Assembly (NCBI GenBank): GCA_001689515.1
Contig: LUJR01000005.1
Location: forward strand, 16,044 to 80,043
Length of the DNA stretch: 64,000 nucleotides
Source of the DNA: Bacteroidales bacterium M7
Lineage (GTDB): Bacteria > Bacteroidota > Bacteroidia > Bacteroidales > Muribaculaceae
Reading direction: 5' to 3'
Under the pieces are notes generated by a model. That model made no database searches. It was not told where the DNA came from and worked only from the letters and a program-made list of their open reading frames with translations. Below are positions 55,101-61,732 of the stretch, one piece after another (the stretch's first letter is position 1; each line of letters begins with the position of its first letter). Position numbers and translations under genes: made by a program.

Positions 55101-55505
55101 TGCTTCGTCTATGACATCCTGAAATTTCACGTCATCGCTCTCGTTGCGAGGATCCACTTTCTGGAAGTTGATGGCGTGGTAGCCGTGGTAATCAAGACCT
55201 GAGGCATTCTCTACCACGGGCGTAATCCAGATGGCTGTGAAACCGAGAGCCTTAAGGTAGTCCATCTTCTCGATGAGACCTTTGAAATCGCCTCGCCATT
55301 CGGGGTCATCGACGTTGTTCTTGCCGTCCCAGCAATAGGTGTTGTTAGTGATGTCTCCGTCATAGAAACGGGCTGTCATGACGAAATAGATGGTCTCGTC
55401 ACGGAAGTCGGAGCGGTCGCCAGTGAAATGGGCTGCTGATGCCTGCTGTGCCAGGCTTCCGAGCGCGACCAATCCGTCAAAGAGCATTTTTTTTAAAATT
55501 TTCAT
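52104..55505 (-). CDS. Secreted multi-domain GH13 alpha-amylase B
   Basis: A 1133-residue paralogue of A. It has a signal peptide (LVALGSLAQQASA) and a GH13 domain with D275 (AFRVDTSGHI), E314 (MFGEVC) and D455 (VDSHDY). The substrate loop CVFQGTETRFRRTGG differs from CLYYGSEVEFMKG in A and IYYGSEVEFQKG in C, so specificity may differ. After the beta domain it has an Ig-like repeat (about 695-775), a CBM26-like module (780-875, NIYAWEVTG, GEWPGKAM), a chitobiase-type repeat (890-965) and a final starch-binding-like module (970-1060, LHIYVYNDGG). It ends GFYIVNGKKLFVR, a surface-sorting-like C-terminus. Confidence 0.88.
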   Translation of the reverse strand: MKILKKMLFDGLVALGSLAQQASAAHFTGDRSDFRDETIYFVMTARFYDGDITNNTYCWDGKNNVDDPEWRGDFKGLIEKMDYLKALGFTAIWITPVVENASGLDYHGYHAINFQKVDPRNESDDVKFQDVIDEAHKRDMKIVLDVVLQHTGNFGEEYLCPMFQKANIKNQSNHQRTMQMHPDSKLPEDYWSLIPGHQHDARIELLKNVKGTGGDPNNYWHHVGQAWDWDDPSRWWGQIAGDCVDLNTENPHVYNYIVDCYTKFIDMGVDAFRVDTSGHISRLTFNKVFIPRFHAAAEKAKAKRGGAPFYMFGEVCAVSEEVIYRNQHFNCSPCFYTWKETKDYPWDEKEESWNGLTYSEVNPSAYANTTNGASVLAQATDYLNHDASIMPNSNNAFLNGNEYHTPDYSQASGFNVIDFPMHQRYYRASNAFTVRSEDHLYNDATWNVVYVDSHDYGPNGYKVNAFDGTEDTWAENLSLMFTWRGIPCVFQGTETRFRRTGGYVIDQGINVALKETLRAYYGGYLTGSINTTDFTEYTDATGNLAASLTHPLALHLQRLNKIRAAVPALRKGQYSTEGCSGEMSFKRRYTNGTTDSYVLVTISGSSTFTGILNGKYVDAITGDVKNVTDGTLTADCSGKGNMRIYVLNGPGKIGDDGKYLYAASPVSLTQQPYDGQEEAPETVTKRDDGPFTLPSVLFNPGAGAFKTETQTVTASLSEDANTGWYKVGDSDKVTLTSGSSQTFTIGEDMNYGDNIQVTWGATGEDGNENTGTATYRKVDPNAVITVYVKSSIVPNIYAWEVTGSTTTKFCGEWPGKAMTSKTTVNGEEFYYETFADAEESVNIILNGGGGQTADITGITEDTYFEYNGGSQYTKLDIDDPRPQPTKPVVKANPNGGMSFTESITVSLTVNPAGVPIHYTIDGSVPTSSSATYDAPLTFTETTTLKTYVEKDGESNVQTFVYTKTEAPVPGAVSVYYDGDWTDLHIYVYNDGGELAKWDNAPAMTLDPVTGYYMYNLPDAFKNSSIIFKSNGQQYPGQGQSGLEVKGKSMIFHHSANQWVEYTPLTAEDINDLTDALDIRIIDGALHIFAPRMMTVSISDLTGRMQTIPVTAGLNVIDGLEGFYIVNGKKLFVR

Positions 55506-55613
55506 GCTTTAGAAATGTGGATTAAGTAGATAGATTAGGTTAATGAAAATTACATATATTTGTCACATTACTACACTTGCGATCTTATAGAAAGATGTTT
55601 TAATATTCCATCG

Positions 55614-55648
55614 CAAAATTACACATTTGTTTGCAAATTACCCCCCCC
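55614..55648 (-). promoter_or_regulatory. Promoter of amylase B with a G8 tract
   Basis: On the minus strand TAATTTTG at 55614-55621 is the best -7 box, and an uninterrupted run of eight G (plus-strand C8, 55641-55648) lies where the -33 element would be. A second TAATTTG overlaps the tract edge. The leader is about 100 nt. The tract could slip and change promoter strength; that is inference. Confidence 0.5.
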
Positions 55649-55702
55649 TAAACATAAATAATGTTAATTTAGCGAAAAACTTGGAAATATGCGGAATAAA
55701 GA

Positions 55703-55736
55703 GAGCGTCACCATCCCATATCGGGAGGTGACGCTC
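55703..55736 (-). terminator. Terminator of amylase gene C
   Basis: GAGCGTCACC pairs with GGTGACGCTC, with an inner TCCC/GGGA pair. On the minus strand it is followed by TCTTTATTCC. Confidence 0.78.
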
Positions 55737-55760
55737 ATGAATATGACTATGTATTATCGT

Positions 55761-58700
55761 TTACTTGACGAAGAGTTTCTTGCCATTGACGATATAGAAA
55801 CCTTCAAGTCCGTCGATCAATGTCTGGCCGGGTGTGACTGCAACGCTGCGCATCTGACCTGAGATTGTCGAAATGTGTACCATGCCGTTGACCGATGAGC
55901 TGACGAGGATGCCGCCAGGAACGAGGCTGACTTCGATGCCGGCATAGAGGTCGTTGACATACATGTCGCCTATCGATGCGCCCGTATATTCTCCGAGGTC
56001 CTCTACCTTGGCTTTGTTGTCGCCGTTGGCTTTGATGAGATAGAGGTGGTTGTTGACGGGGTTGTTATAGTCTTCGGTCTGGTTCTTGTTACCGCCGGCA
56101 CCGTTGTTGAATACCAAGCCGCGTGTGCCGTCGGGCACTGTGTAGGTATAGATGTGCTCGGCTACCTTGAGCATGTCCACTCCAGGCCAGCTTGATGCGT
56201 TGGCATCGAAGTGGTGTACCTTGAGGGGTGTCCAGTTGACTTCTGAGTTGTCGGCATAGATGGTGATGCCCTTGGGCTTATCTACCTTGGTGAAGGTAGC
56301 TTCGCCGATGTTGGTGTCGGTGCCGTCGGTAGCAGTCCAGAGGATGGTTACTGATTCGCCTACAGCCATGTCGGCTCCGATGGTGACAGTGGCGGTGCCT
56401 GTGAATGTCTCGGCTACACCGTTGCCCACCTTATATGTTGCCAATGTAGTGGCTGCATTGGCTTTTAGGGTGACTTTGAGTGTCTCGGTGAAGTTTCCGC
56501 CGTTGGGTGATACCGCTACTCGGGGGGTTGCTGTCTCAGGCTCGATGGTCTTGACATATCCGCTCTGTGTGTAGTAGCCGCCGTTGACGTAGTCAAATCC
56601 GCCCTGGTTGCGTGCGGGTACCTGCTCGCTGCCGTTGCTGAATATGATGAGGGCGTCGTCTGCGATGGTTTCGGTGCCGGTGTATGTCCACTTCCATACC
56701 TTGTTGCCGAGGTAGGTGAGGGTCTGACCGGGCCATGAGCCGCCGGTGTAGTTTTCGGTGTCGTTCCAGATCCAGGCGTTGATGTAGCCGCCCCAGTCTG
56801 ATGTGTTCTCGAAGAAGATAGCCTGTTCGCCGTCCTCGATGGCAGGTGCGATGGGCACTTCGGGCTCTTCGATTTCGCCGCCGCCGCCACCGCCGCCTGC
56901 GGGCTTGACTGTCCATGTCTCGTCAGGCATTGTCTCGTCAGGCCATTCGGTCCAGGGCTGGTCTACGGGAGCTGATGCATAGAGGTACTTGCCGTCTTCG
57001 CCTACCTTGCCGGGAGCGGGAGTCTTGGAGGTGTTGAGCACATACACACGGAGGTTGCCCTTGCCTGAGCATGTGACATCGAGGGTGTTGTCGGTTACGG
57101 TCTTGGTGTCACCGGTGATAGCGTCTACGTATGTGCCATTGAGGATGCCGGTGAATTTGGAGCTGCCGCTGACGGTCACAAGGGCATAGCTGTCGGTATT
57201 GCCGTCGACATAGCGGCGCTTGTATGACATCTTGCCTGAGCAGCCTTCTGTGCTGTACTGCCCCTTGCGGAGGGCGGGCACGGCGGCACGGATCTTGTTT
57301 AGTCGCTGTATGTGGCGGGCGAGGGGGTATGATAGGGTAGAGGCAAGGTTGCCGGTGGCGTCGGAGTAGTCAGCGAAGTCGTTGACTTTCACGTTGCCTT
57401 CGAGATAGCCGCCGAAATATGCGCGTCCTGATTCCTTGAGAGCCAGTACGGCACCCTTGTCGATGGGCATGCCTTTCTGGAATTCCACTTCCGAGCCGTA
57501 GTAGATACAGGGGATGCCGCGGAAGGTGAACATCAGGGAGAGGTTTTCAGCCCATGTGTCCTGTGTACCGGTGAAGCGGTAGTTGCTGTCGGGTGCGTAG
57601 TCGTGTGAGTCCACGTATACCACGTTGTAGGATGCGTCATTGTAGAGGTCGTCCTGACGGTGTACTCCGAATGCGCCCTGGGCAGAGTTGAAGTTCCAGT
57701 GCATGGCGAAGTCGATGACGCTCATGCCTGAGTAGTCAGAGTAGTCGGGGGTGTGGTATTCGTTGCCGTTGAGCAGGGCGTTGTTGCTCTTGCGCATGAT
57801 CGCGTCGGCGTGGCCGAGGTCGTCCTTGCCGCTCTGGAGCACTGACTCCCAGTTGGTGTGGCCGCTGACGGTCTCATAGTCATGTGAGCCTTCGGTCTCG
57901 GTAGGTATTGCTACCACAGAGTCCCATGATTTGGGGTCGTAGTCCCAGGGATAGTCCTTTGACTCTTTCCATGTATAGTAGCAGGGAGAGCAGTTGTAGT
58001 TCTCGCCACGGTATATTACCTCCATTGAGCGGGCGCAGACTTCGCCGTACATGAAGAAGGGTGTGTTGCCGCGCTTGGCTTTTGCCTCGGGAGTCTCCGA
58101 AGCTGCCATGAGCTGGGGGAGGAAGTTGTTGTTAAATGACAGACGGGGTATGTGACCGGCGGTGTCGATACGGAAGCCGTCAACACCCATCTTGATGAAG
58201 CGTGAGTAGCAGTCTACCAGGTATTCTGCCACTGCAGGGTGCTCGGTGTTGAGGTCTACGCAGTCACCTGCGATCTGTCCCCACCAGCGTGAGGGGTCGT
58301 CCCAGTCAAACCATGCCTTGTGGTGCCAGTAGTTGTGGGTGTCGCGGTTGGTGAAGTCTGAGTTCTTCATCATCGCAAGACGTGTGCCATACTGTGCACT
58401 TGGCTGCATTGACGGATAGTTGGTGGGGAGCTGGCCGCCTTCGCTCTGAGGTACTACGAGCATCGAGGCGTTGATGTCACCGAGGTCTTTGGTGTAGTCC
58501 TTCTTGAACATGCGGCAGAGTTTGCCTTCGCCGAAGTTGCCGGTATGCTGGAGCACGATGTCAAGCACGAGTTTCATGCCGCGTTTGTGCACCTCGTCTA
58601 TGAGTTCCTGGAACGCCACGTCGGCATCTGCATCAGTCGACTCTTTAGATACATAGCGGTGGTCTATTTTGGAGAAGTCCATGGCGTGGTAGCCGTGGTA

Positions 58701-59015
58701 GTCAAGTCCGGAACCGTTTTCTACGATAGGGGTGATCCATACTGCGGTGAAACCGAGGGCTTTGATGTAATCGAGCTTTTGTATGAGTCCTTTGAAGTCT
58801 CCGCGCCACTCGGGGTCTTTGATATTGTTGACGCCGTCCCAGCAATATACGTTGTTGTTGGGGTCGCCGTCATAGAAGCGTGTCGTCATGGCGAAGTAGA
58901 TGGTCTCGTCACGGAAATCCGTTCGGTCACCTACAAATGTGGCTGCTGATGCCTGCTGCGCCAATGCGCCGAGGGCTACCATGCCGCCTAAGAGCATTTT
59001 TTTCAAATGTTTCAT
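55761..59015 (-). CDS. Secreted multi-domain GH13 alpha-amylase C
   Basis: A 1084-residue protein started at the ATG at 59015; the open frame reaches 59171 but that would cover the promoter and put 52 residues before the signal peptide (MLLGGMVALGALAQQASA). The GH13 residues are D284 (GFRIDTAGHI), E325 (MYGEVC) and D472 (VDSHDY). The beta domain is followed by a seven-glycine linker (about 707-713) absent from A and B. Next are a CBM26-like module (about 730-820, INAWIWND, GGSWPGQ), an Ig-like repeat (830-910) and a second CBM26-like module (915-1000, HHFDANASSWPG). It ends GFYIVNGKKLFVK. Thus its module order differs from its neighbours. Confidence 0.88.
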   Translation of the reverse strand: MKHLKKMLLGGMVALGALAQQASAATFVGDRTDFRDETIYFAMTTRFYDGDPNNNVYCWDGVNNIKDPEWRGDFKGLIQKLDYIKALGFTAVWITPIVENGSGLDYHGYHAMDFSKIDHRYVSKESTDADADVAFQELIDEVHKRGMKLVLDIVLQHTGNFGEGKLCRMFKKDYTKDLGDINASMLVVPQSEGGQLPTNYPSMQPSAQYGTRLAMMKNSDFTNRDTHNYWHHKAWFDWDDPSRWWGQIAGDCVDLNTEHPAVAEYLVDCYSRFIKMGVDGFRIDTAGHIPRLSFNNNFLPQLMAASETPEAKAKRGNTPFFMYGEVCARSMEVIYRGENYNCSPCYYTWKESKDYPWDYDPKSWDSVVAIPTETEGSHDYETVSGHTNWESVLQSGKDDLGHADAIMRKSNNALLNGNEYHTPDYSDYSGMSVIDFAMHWNFNSAQGAFGVHRQDDLYNDASYNVVYVDSHDYAPDSNYRFTGTQDTWAENLSLMFTFRGIPCIYYGSEVEFQKGMPIDKGAVLALKESGRAYFGGYLEGNVKVNDFADYSDATGNLASTLSYPLARHIQRLNKIRAAVPALRKGQYSTEGCSGKMSYKRRYVDGNTDSYALVTVSGSSKFTGILNGTYVDAITGDTKTVTDNTLDVTCSGKGNLRVYVLNTSKTPAPGKVGEDGKYLYASAPVDQPWTEWPDETMPDETWTVKPAGGGGGGGEIEEPEVPIAPAIEDGEQAIFFENTSDWGGYINAWIWNDTENYTGGSWPGQTLTYLGNKVWKWTYTGTETIADDALIIFSNGSEQVPARNQGGFDYVNGGYYTQSGYVKTIEPETATPRVAVSPNGGNFTETLKVTLKANAATTLATYKVGNGVAETFTGTATVTIGADMAVGESVTILWTATDGTDTNIGEATFTKVDKPKGITIYADNSEVNWTPLKVHHFDANASSWPGVDMLKVAEHIYTYTVPDGTRGLVFNNGAGGNKNQTEDYNNPVNNHLYLIKANGDNKAKVEDLGEYTGASIGDMYVNDLYAGIEVSLVPGGILVSSSVNGMVHISTISGQMRSVAVTPGQTLIDGLEGFYIVNGKKLFVK

Positions 59016-59140
59016 GAGCCTTTTTAGGTTGATGTAATAGAAATGTGAGAAAATATATATGTGTGTTTGAAATTTAGCACGTAAATTCGGCAGATCCGTA
59101 AAGTGAATAGAAACGTATATGCCGCAGCGTGATTCGGCTG

Positions 59141-59172
59141 CAAATGTATGAAAATATTCTAATAAAATCAAA
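59141..59172 (-). promoter_or_regulatory. Promoter of amylase C
   Basis: Minus strand: TTTG at 59169-59172, 20 bp, TACATTTG at 59141-59148, a full match to the Bacteroidetes consensus. The leader is about 120 nt. It faces away from the dapA promoter; together they account for the 338-bp gap. Confidence 0.7.
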
Positions 59173-59296
59173 AATTGCCCATGTGAATTAAAATATATTC
59201 ACATATTTTAGTCATAATGCGTCTGTAACTGCTGATATGGGTCACCACAGTGTCTGCTTAAGGTCTGATTAGTGACATATTTTGCGGTGCGGCTGT

Positions 59297-59327
59297 TTTG
59301 AAAGGTGAATAATTATCCCTAATTTTG
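59297..59327 (+). promoter_or_regulatory. Promoter of dapA
   Basis: TTTG at 59297-59300, 19 bp, then TAATTTTG at 59320-59327. It rules out the GTG at 59327 as the dapA start. Confidence 0.7.
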
Positions 59328-59353
59328 TGTCAAGAAAAATCTCAATCCTATTT

Positions 59354-60241
59354 ATGGCTCGACCGAACCTTTCAGGCATGGGGGTGGCTCTCATAACACC
59401 CTTCAAAGCTGACAAATCCATAGACTTTGACGCTTTGGCGCGTCTTATCGAATATCAGGTAGGTTGCGGCACCAACTATTTTGTGGTGCTCGGAACCACT
59501 GCCGAGACTCCTGCACTGTCGCAGGACGAGCGTGCCCAGGTACGCCGCTTTGTCGTTGATCGTGTGGCTGGGCGCGTACCGCTTGTGCTTGGTCTCGGTG
59601 GTAATAACACTGCTGGAGTGATAGAGGAGATGAAGTCAATCGACAATCTCCACAAGTTCAGCGCCATACTTTCGGTGGTGCCTTATTACAATAAGCCGTC
59701 GCAGGAAGGAATTTTCCAGCACTATAAGGCGATAGCAGATGCATGCCCCATCCCTGTCATATTATATAATGTGCCAGGTCGCACAGGTGTCAACATGACT
59801 GCTGATACCACGCTCAGAGTGGCTAAAGAGTGCCCCAATGTCATCGGTATCAAGGAAGCAAGCGGCAATATCAGCCAGATGGATGAGATCATCAAGTGTA
59901 AGGATAAGGACTTCATGGTCATATCTGGTGATGACGGCATCACATTCCCGCTTATAACACTCGGCGCGGTAGGTGTCATCTCTGTCATCGGCAATGCTTT
60001 CCCTCGTGAATTTTCCAAAATGGTCCGTCTCGGACTGGCAGGTGAATATGACGCGGCTCGTGCCATCCACCATCGCTTTACAGAGCTGTTCAGCCTGTTG
60101 TTTGTCGACGGCAACCCCGCGGGAGTGAAGTGCGCCCTCGCTGACATGGGTATGATAGAAAACGAGCTCCGCCTCCCTCTCGTCCCCACGCGCGTAGCCA
60201 CCTACGAGAAAATCCACCGTTGCCTCGACTCCCTCCGCTGA
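59354..60241 (+). CDS. dapA: 4-hydroxy-tetrahydrodipicolinate synthase
   Basis: A 295-residue TIM-barrel aldolase starting at the ATG at 59354. The Schiff-base lysine is K167 in VIGIKEASGNI, the catalytic Tyr Y138 in VILYNVPGRTGVN, and the pyruvate-binding TTAE lies in LGTTAETPAL. It joins pyruvate and aspartate semialdehyde, the first committed step to diaminopimelate and lysine. The downstream steps DapL and DapF are encoded about 48 kb upstream. Confidence 0.95.
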   Translation: MARPNLSGMGVALITPFKADKSIDFDALARLIEYQVGCGTNYFVVLGTTAETPALSQDERAQVRRFVVDRVAGRVPLVLGLGGNNTAGVIEEMKSIDNLHKFSAILSVVPYYNKPSQEGIFQHYKAIADACPIPVILYNVPGRTGVNMTADTTLRVAKECPNVIGIKEASGNISQMDEIIKCKDKDFMVISGDDGITFPLITLGAVGVISVIGNAFPREFSKMVRLGLAGEYDAARAIHHRFTELFSLLFVDGNPAGVKCALADMGMIENELRLPLVPTRVATYEKIHRCLDSLR

Positions 60242-60254
60242 ACCTCCCCAGAGC

Positions 60255-60299
60255 ATTAAAGTCCTTAAGGTCTTTAATGACCTTAAAGTCCTTAAAATA
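60255..60299. repeat. 9-bp tandem repeat, five units
   Basis: ATTAAAGTC, CTTAAGGTC, TTTAATGAC, CTTAAAGTC and CTTAAAATA follow each other in register from 60255 to 60299. They lie just after the dapA stop. Confidence 0.75.
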
Positions 60300-60310
60300 A
60301 CACCATAGCA

Positions 60311-60349
60311 AATCCGGTCTCAAGAGGATATCCTCCATGAGACCGGATT
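60311..60349. terminator. Terminator between dapA and rplT
   Basis: AATCCGGTCTCA pairs with TGAGACCGGATT, with an inner GAGGATATCCTC palindrome, followed by CGTTTTATTT. It can serve both converging genes. Confidence 0.82.
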
Positions 60350-60386
60350 CGTTTTATTTGTGTCGTATTGTTATGCTTCAGACATC

Positions 60387-60737
60387 TTAAGCCTGCTTAA
60401 CCTTCTCAACGATAGCTTTGAAAGCGGCGGGATTGTTGAGGGCGAGGTCAGCGAGCACCTTGCGGTTGATCTCGATGCCTGACTTGTGGATGAGACCCAT
60501 GAGCTTGCTGTAGCTGAGATCTTCCATGCGGGCTGCGGCATTGATACGCTGGATCCAGAGGGCGCGGAAGTTGCGCTTCTTGTCCTTGCGGTCGCGGTAA
60601 GCATAAGTCAGACCTTTTTCCCATGTGTTCTTGGCTACGGTCCACACATTGCGGCGGCATCCGTAGTAACCACGGGTGAGTTTGAGGATCTTTTTGCGGC
60701 GAGCTCGTGAAGCTACGTGATTTACTGATCTTGGCAT
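60387..60737 (-). CDS. rplT: 50S ribosomal protein L20
   Basis: A 116-residue basic protein: MPRSVNHVASRARRKKILKL, GYYGCRRNVWTVAKN, DRKDKKRNFRALWIQRINAA. Length and motifs are those of L20, an early-assembly 23S rRNA-binding protein that in other bacteria represses its own operon. It is the last gene of thrS-infC-rpmI-rplT. Confidence 0.97.
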   Translation of the reverse strand: MPRSVNHVASRARRKKILKLTRGYYGCRRNVWTVAKNTWEKGLTYAYRDRKDKKRNFRALWIQRINAAARMEDLSYSKLMGLIHKSGIEINRKVLADLALNNPAAFKAIVEKVKQA

Positions 60738-60868
60738 TGTTCAGAATGATTGTGAATGTCAGCGGCTTTTTAGCACTTTGATGTTTGGTGGCTGCGCATT
60801 CGGTTAATAAACTGTTAATGTGTTTGATGTGTCCCGAGAAAGCCCGGGCGGAGTGACGGTTGACGGTA

Positions 60869-61066
60869 TTACTTAAGTGCGAGGAGCGACTTTACGTTGT
60901 TGACGTCAGCGTGTGCCACTGTGGTGAAGTGGGTCAGATTTCTCTTCTGCTTCTTGGTCTTCTTGGTCAGGATGTGACTCTTGAAGGCGTGCTTTCTCTT
61001 GATCTTTCCTGATCCGGTAAGGGCGAACCTCTTTTTGGCACCGGAATTAGTCTTAATCTTGGGCAT
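60869..61066 (-). CDS. rpmI: 50S ribosomal protein L35
   Basis: A 65-residue basic protein (MPKIKTNSGAKKRFALTGSG, KIKRKHAFKSHILTKK), the full length of L35. The gap to rplT is 131 bp, long for these two genes, and holds a small hairpin. Confidence 0.97.
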   Translation of the reverse strand: MPKIKTNSGAKKRFALTGSGKIKRKHAFKSHILTKKTKKQKRNLTHFTTVAHADVNNVKSLLALK

Positions 61067-61096
61067 TGTAAGTGTTGTTAGTAAATTGGGTTGGTG

Positions 61097-61690
61097 TTAT
61101 TTCTTTTTGGGCGAGAGCATGATGATCATACGCTTGCCCTCAAGTACTGGCATTTGTTCTACCTTTCCGTATTCTTCAAGGTCGTTGGCAAAGCGGAGAA
61201 GCAATACCTCTCCCTGCTCCTTGAACAGGATGGAGCGACCCTTGAAAAATACATAGGCTTTCACCTTGGAACCTTCCTGCAGGAATCCCTGGGCATGCTT
61301 GAGCTTGAAGTTGTAGTCATGGTCATCGGTCTGGGGCCCGAAACGTATCTCCTTGACCACTACCTTTGTAGCTTTCGCCTTGGCTTCCTTCTGCTTCTTC
61401 TTCTGCTGATAGAGAAACTTCTGGTAGTCAAGTATCTTGCACACCGGGGGCTCGGCGGTAGGGGAGATTTCTACCAGATCGAGACCTTCATCATCGGCTA
61501 TCTTGATGGCTTCGGCTATCGGATAGACTCCAGGGGTAACATTGTCACCTACGAGTCGTACTTCCTGGGCGCGGATAAACTCGTTGATATTATGAGGGTT
61601 TTTGTTTTCAACCCGACGGCCCCTTCTCATGGGACCACCGGTGCCCGGACGACGCGGTCCGGGTGAAGGTCTGAACGGTTTTTTCTCCAT
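61097..61690 (-). CDS. infC: Translation initiation factor IF-3
   Basis: A 197-residue protein. A basic, proline/glycine-rich extension of about 25 residues (KPFRPSPGPRRPGTGGPMRR) precedes the standard N domain (VRLVGDNVTPGVYPIAEAIK, LVEISPTAEPPVCKILDYQK) and the C domain (KEIRFGPQTDDHDYNFKLKH). The start is at the ATG at 61690, and the gap to thrS is 42 bp. IF-3 controls start-codon choice and ribosome recycling. Confidence 0.95.
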   Translation of the reverse strand: MEKKPFRPSPGPRRPGTGGPMRRGRRVENKNPHNINEFIRAQEVRLVGDNVTPGVYPIAEAIKIADDEGLDLVEISPTAEPPVCKILDYQKFLYQQKKKQKEAKAKATKVVVKEIRFGPQTDDHDYNFKLKHAQGFLQEGSKVKAYVFFKGRSILFKEQGEVLLLRFANDLEEYGKVEQMPVLEGKRMIIMLSPKKK

Positions 61691-61732
61691 TAAGGATTGT
61701 AAGTGGTTGTATGTGAGTTTGTTGTGTGTCTG

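Noticed and set aside
59016..59171. N-terminal extension of amylase C to 59171
   Set aside because: It would place 52 residues before a good signal peptide and overlap a consensus promoter.
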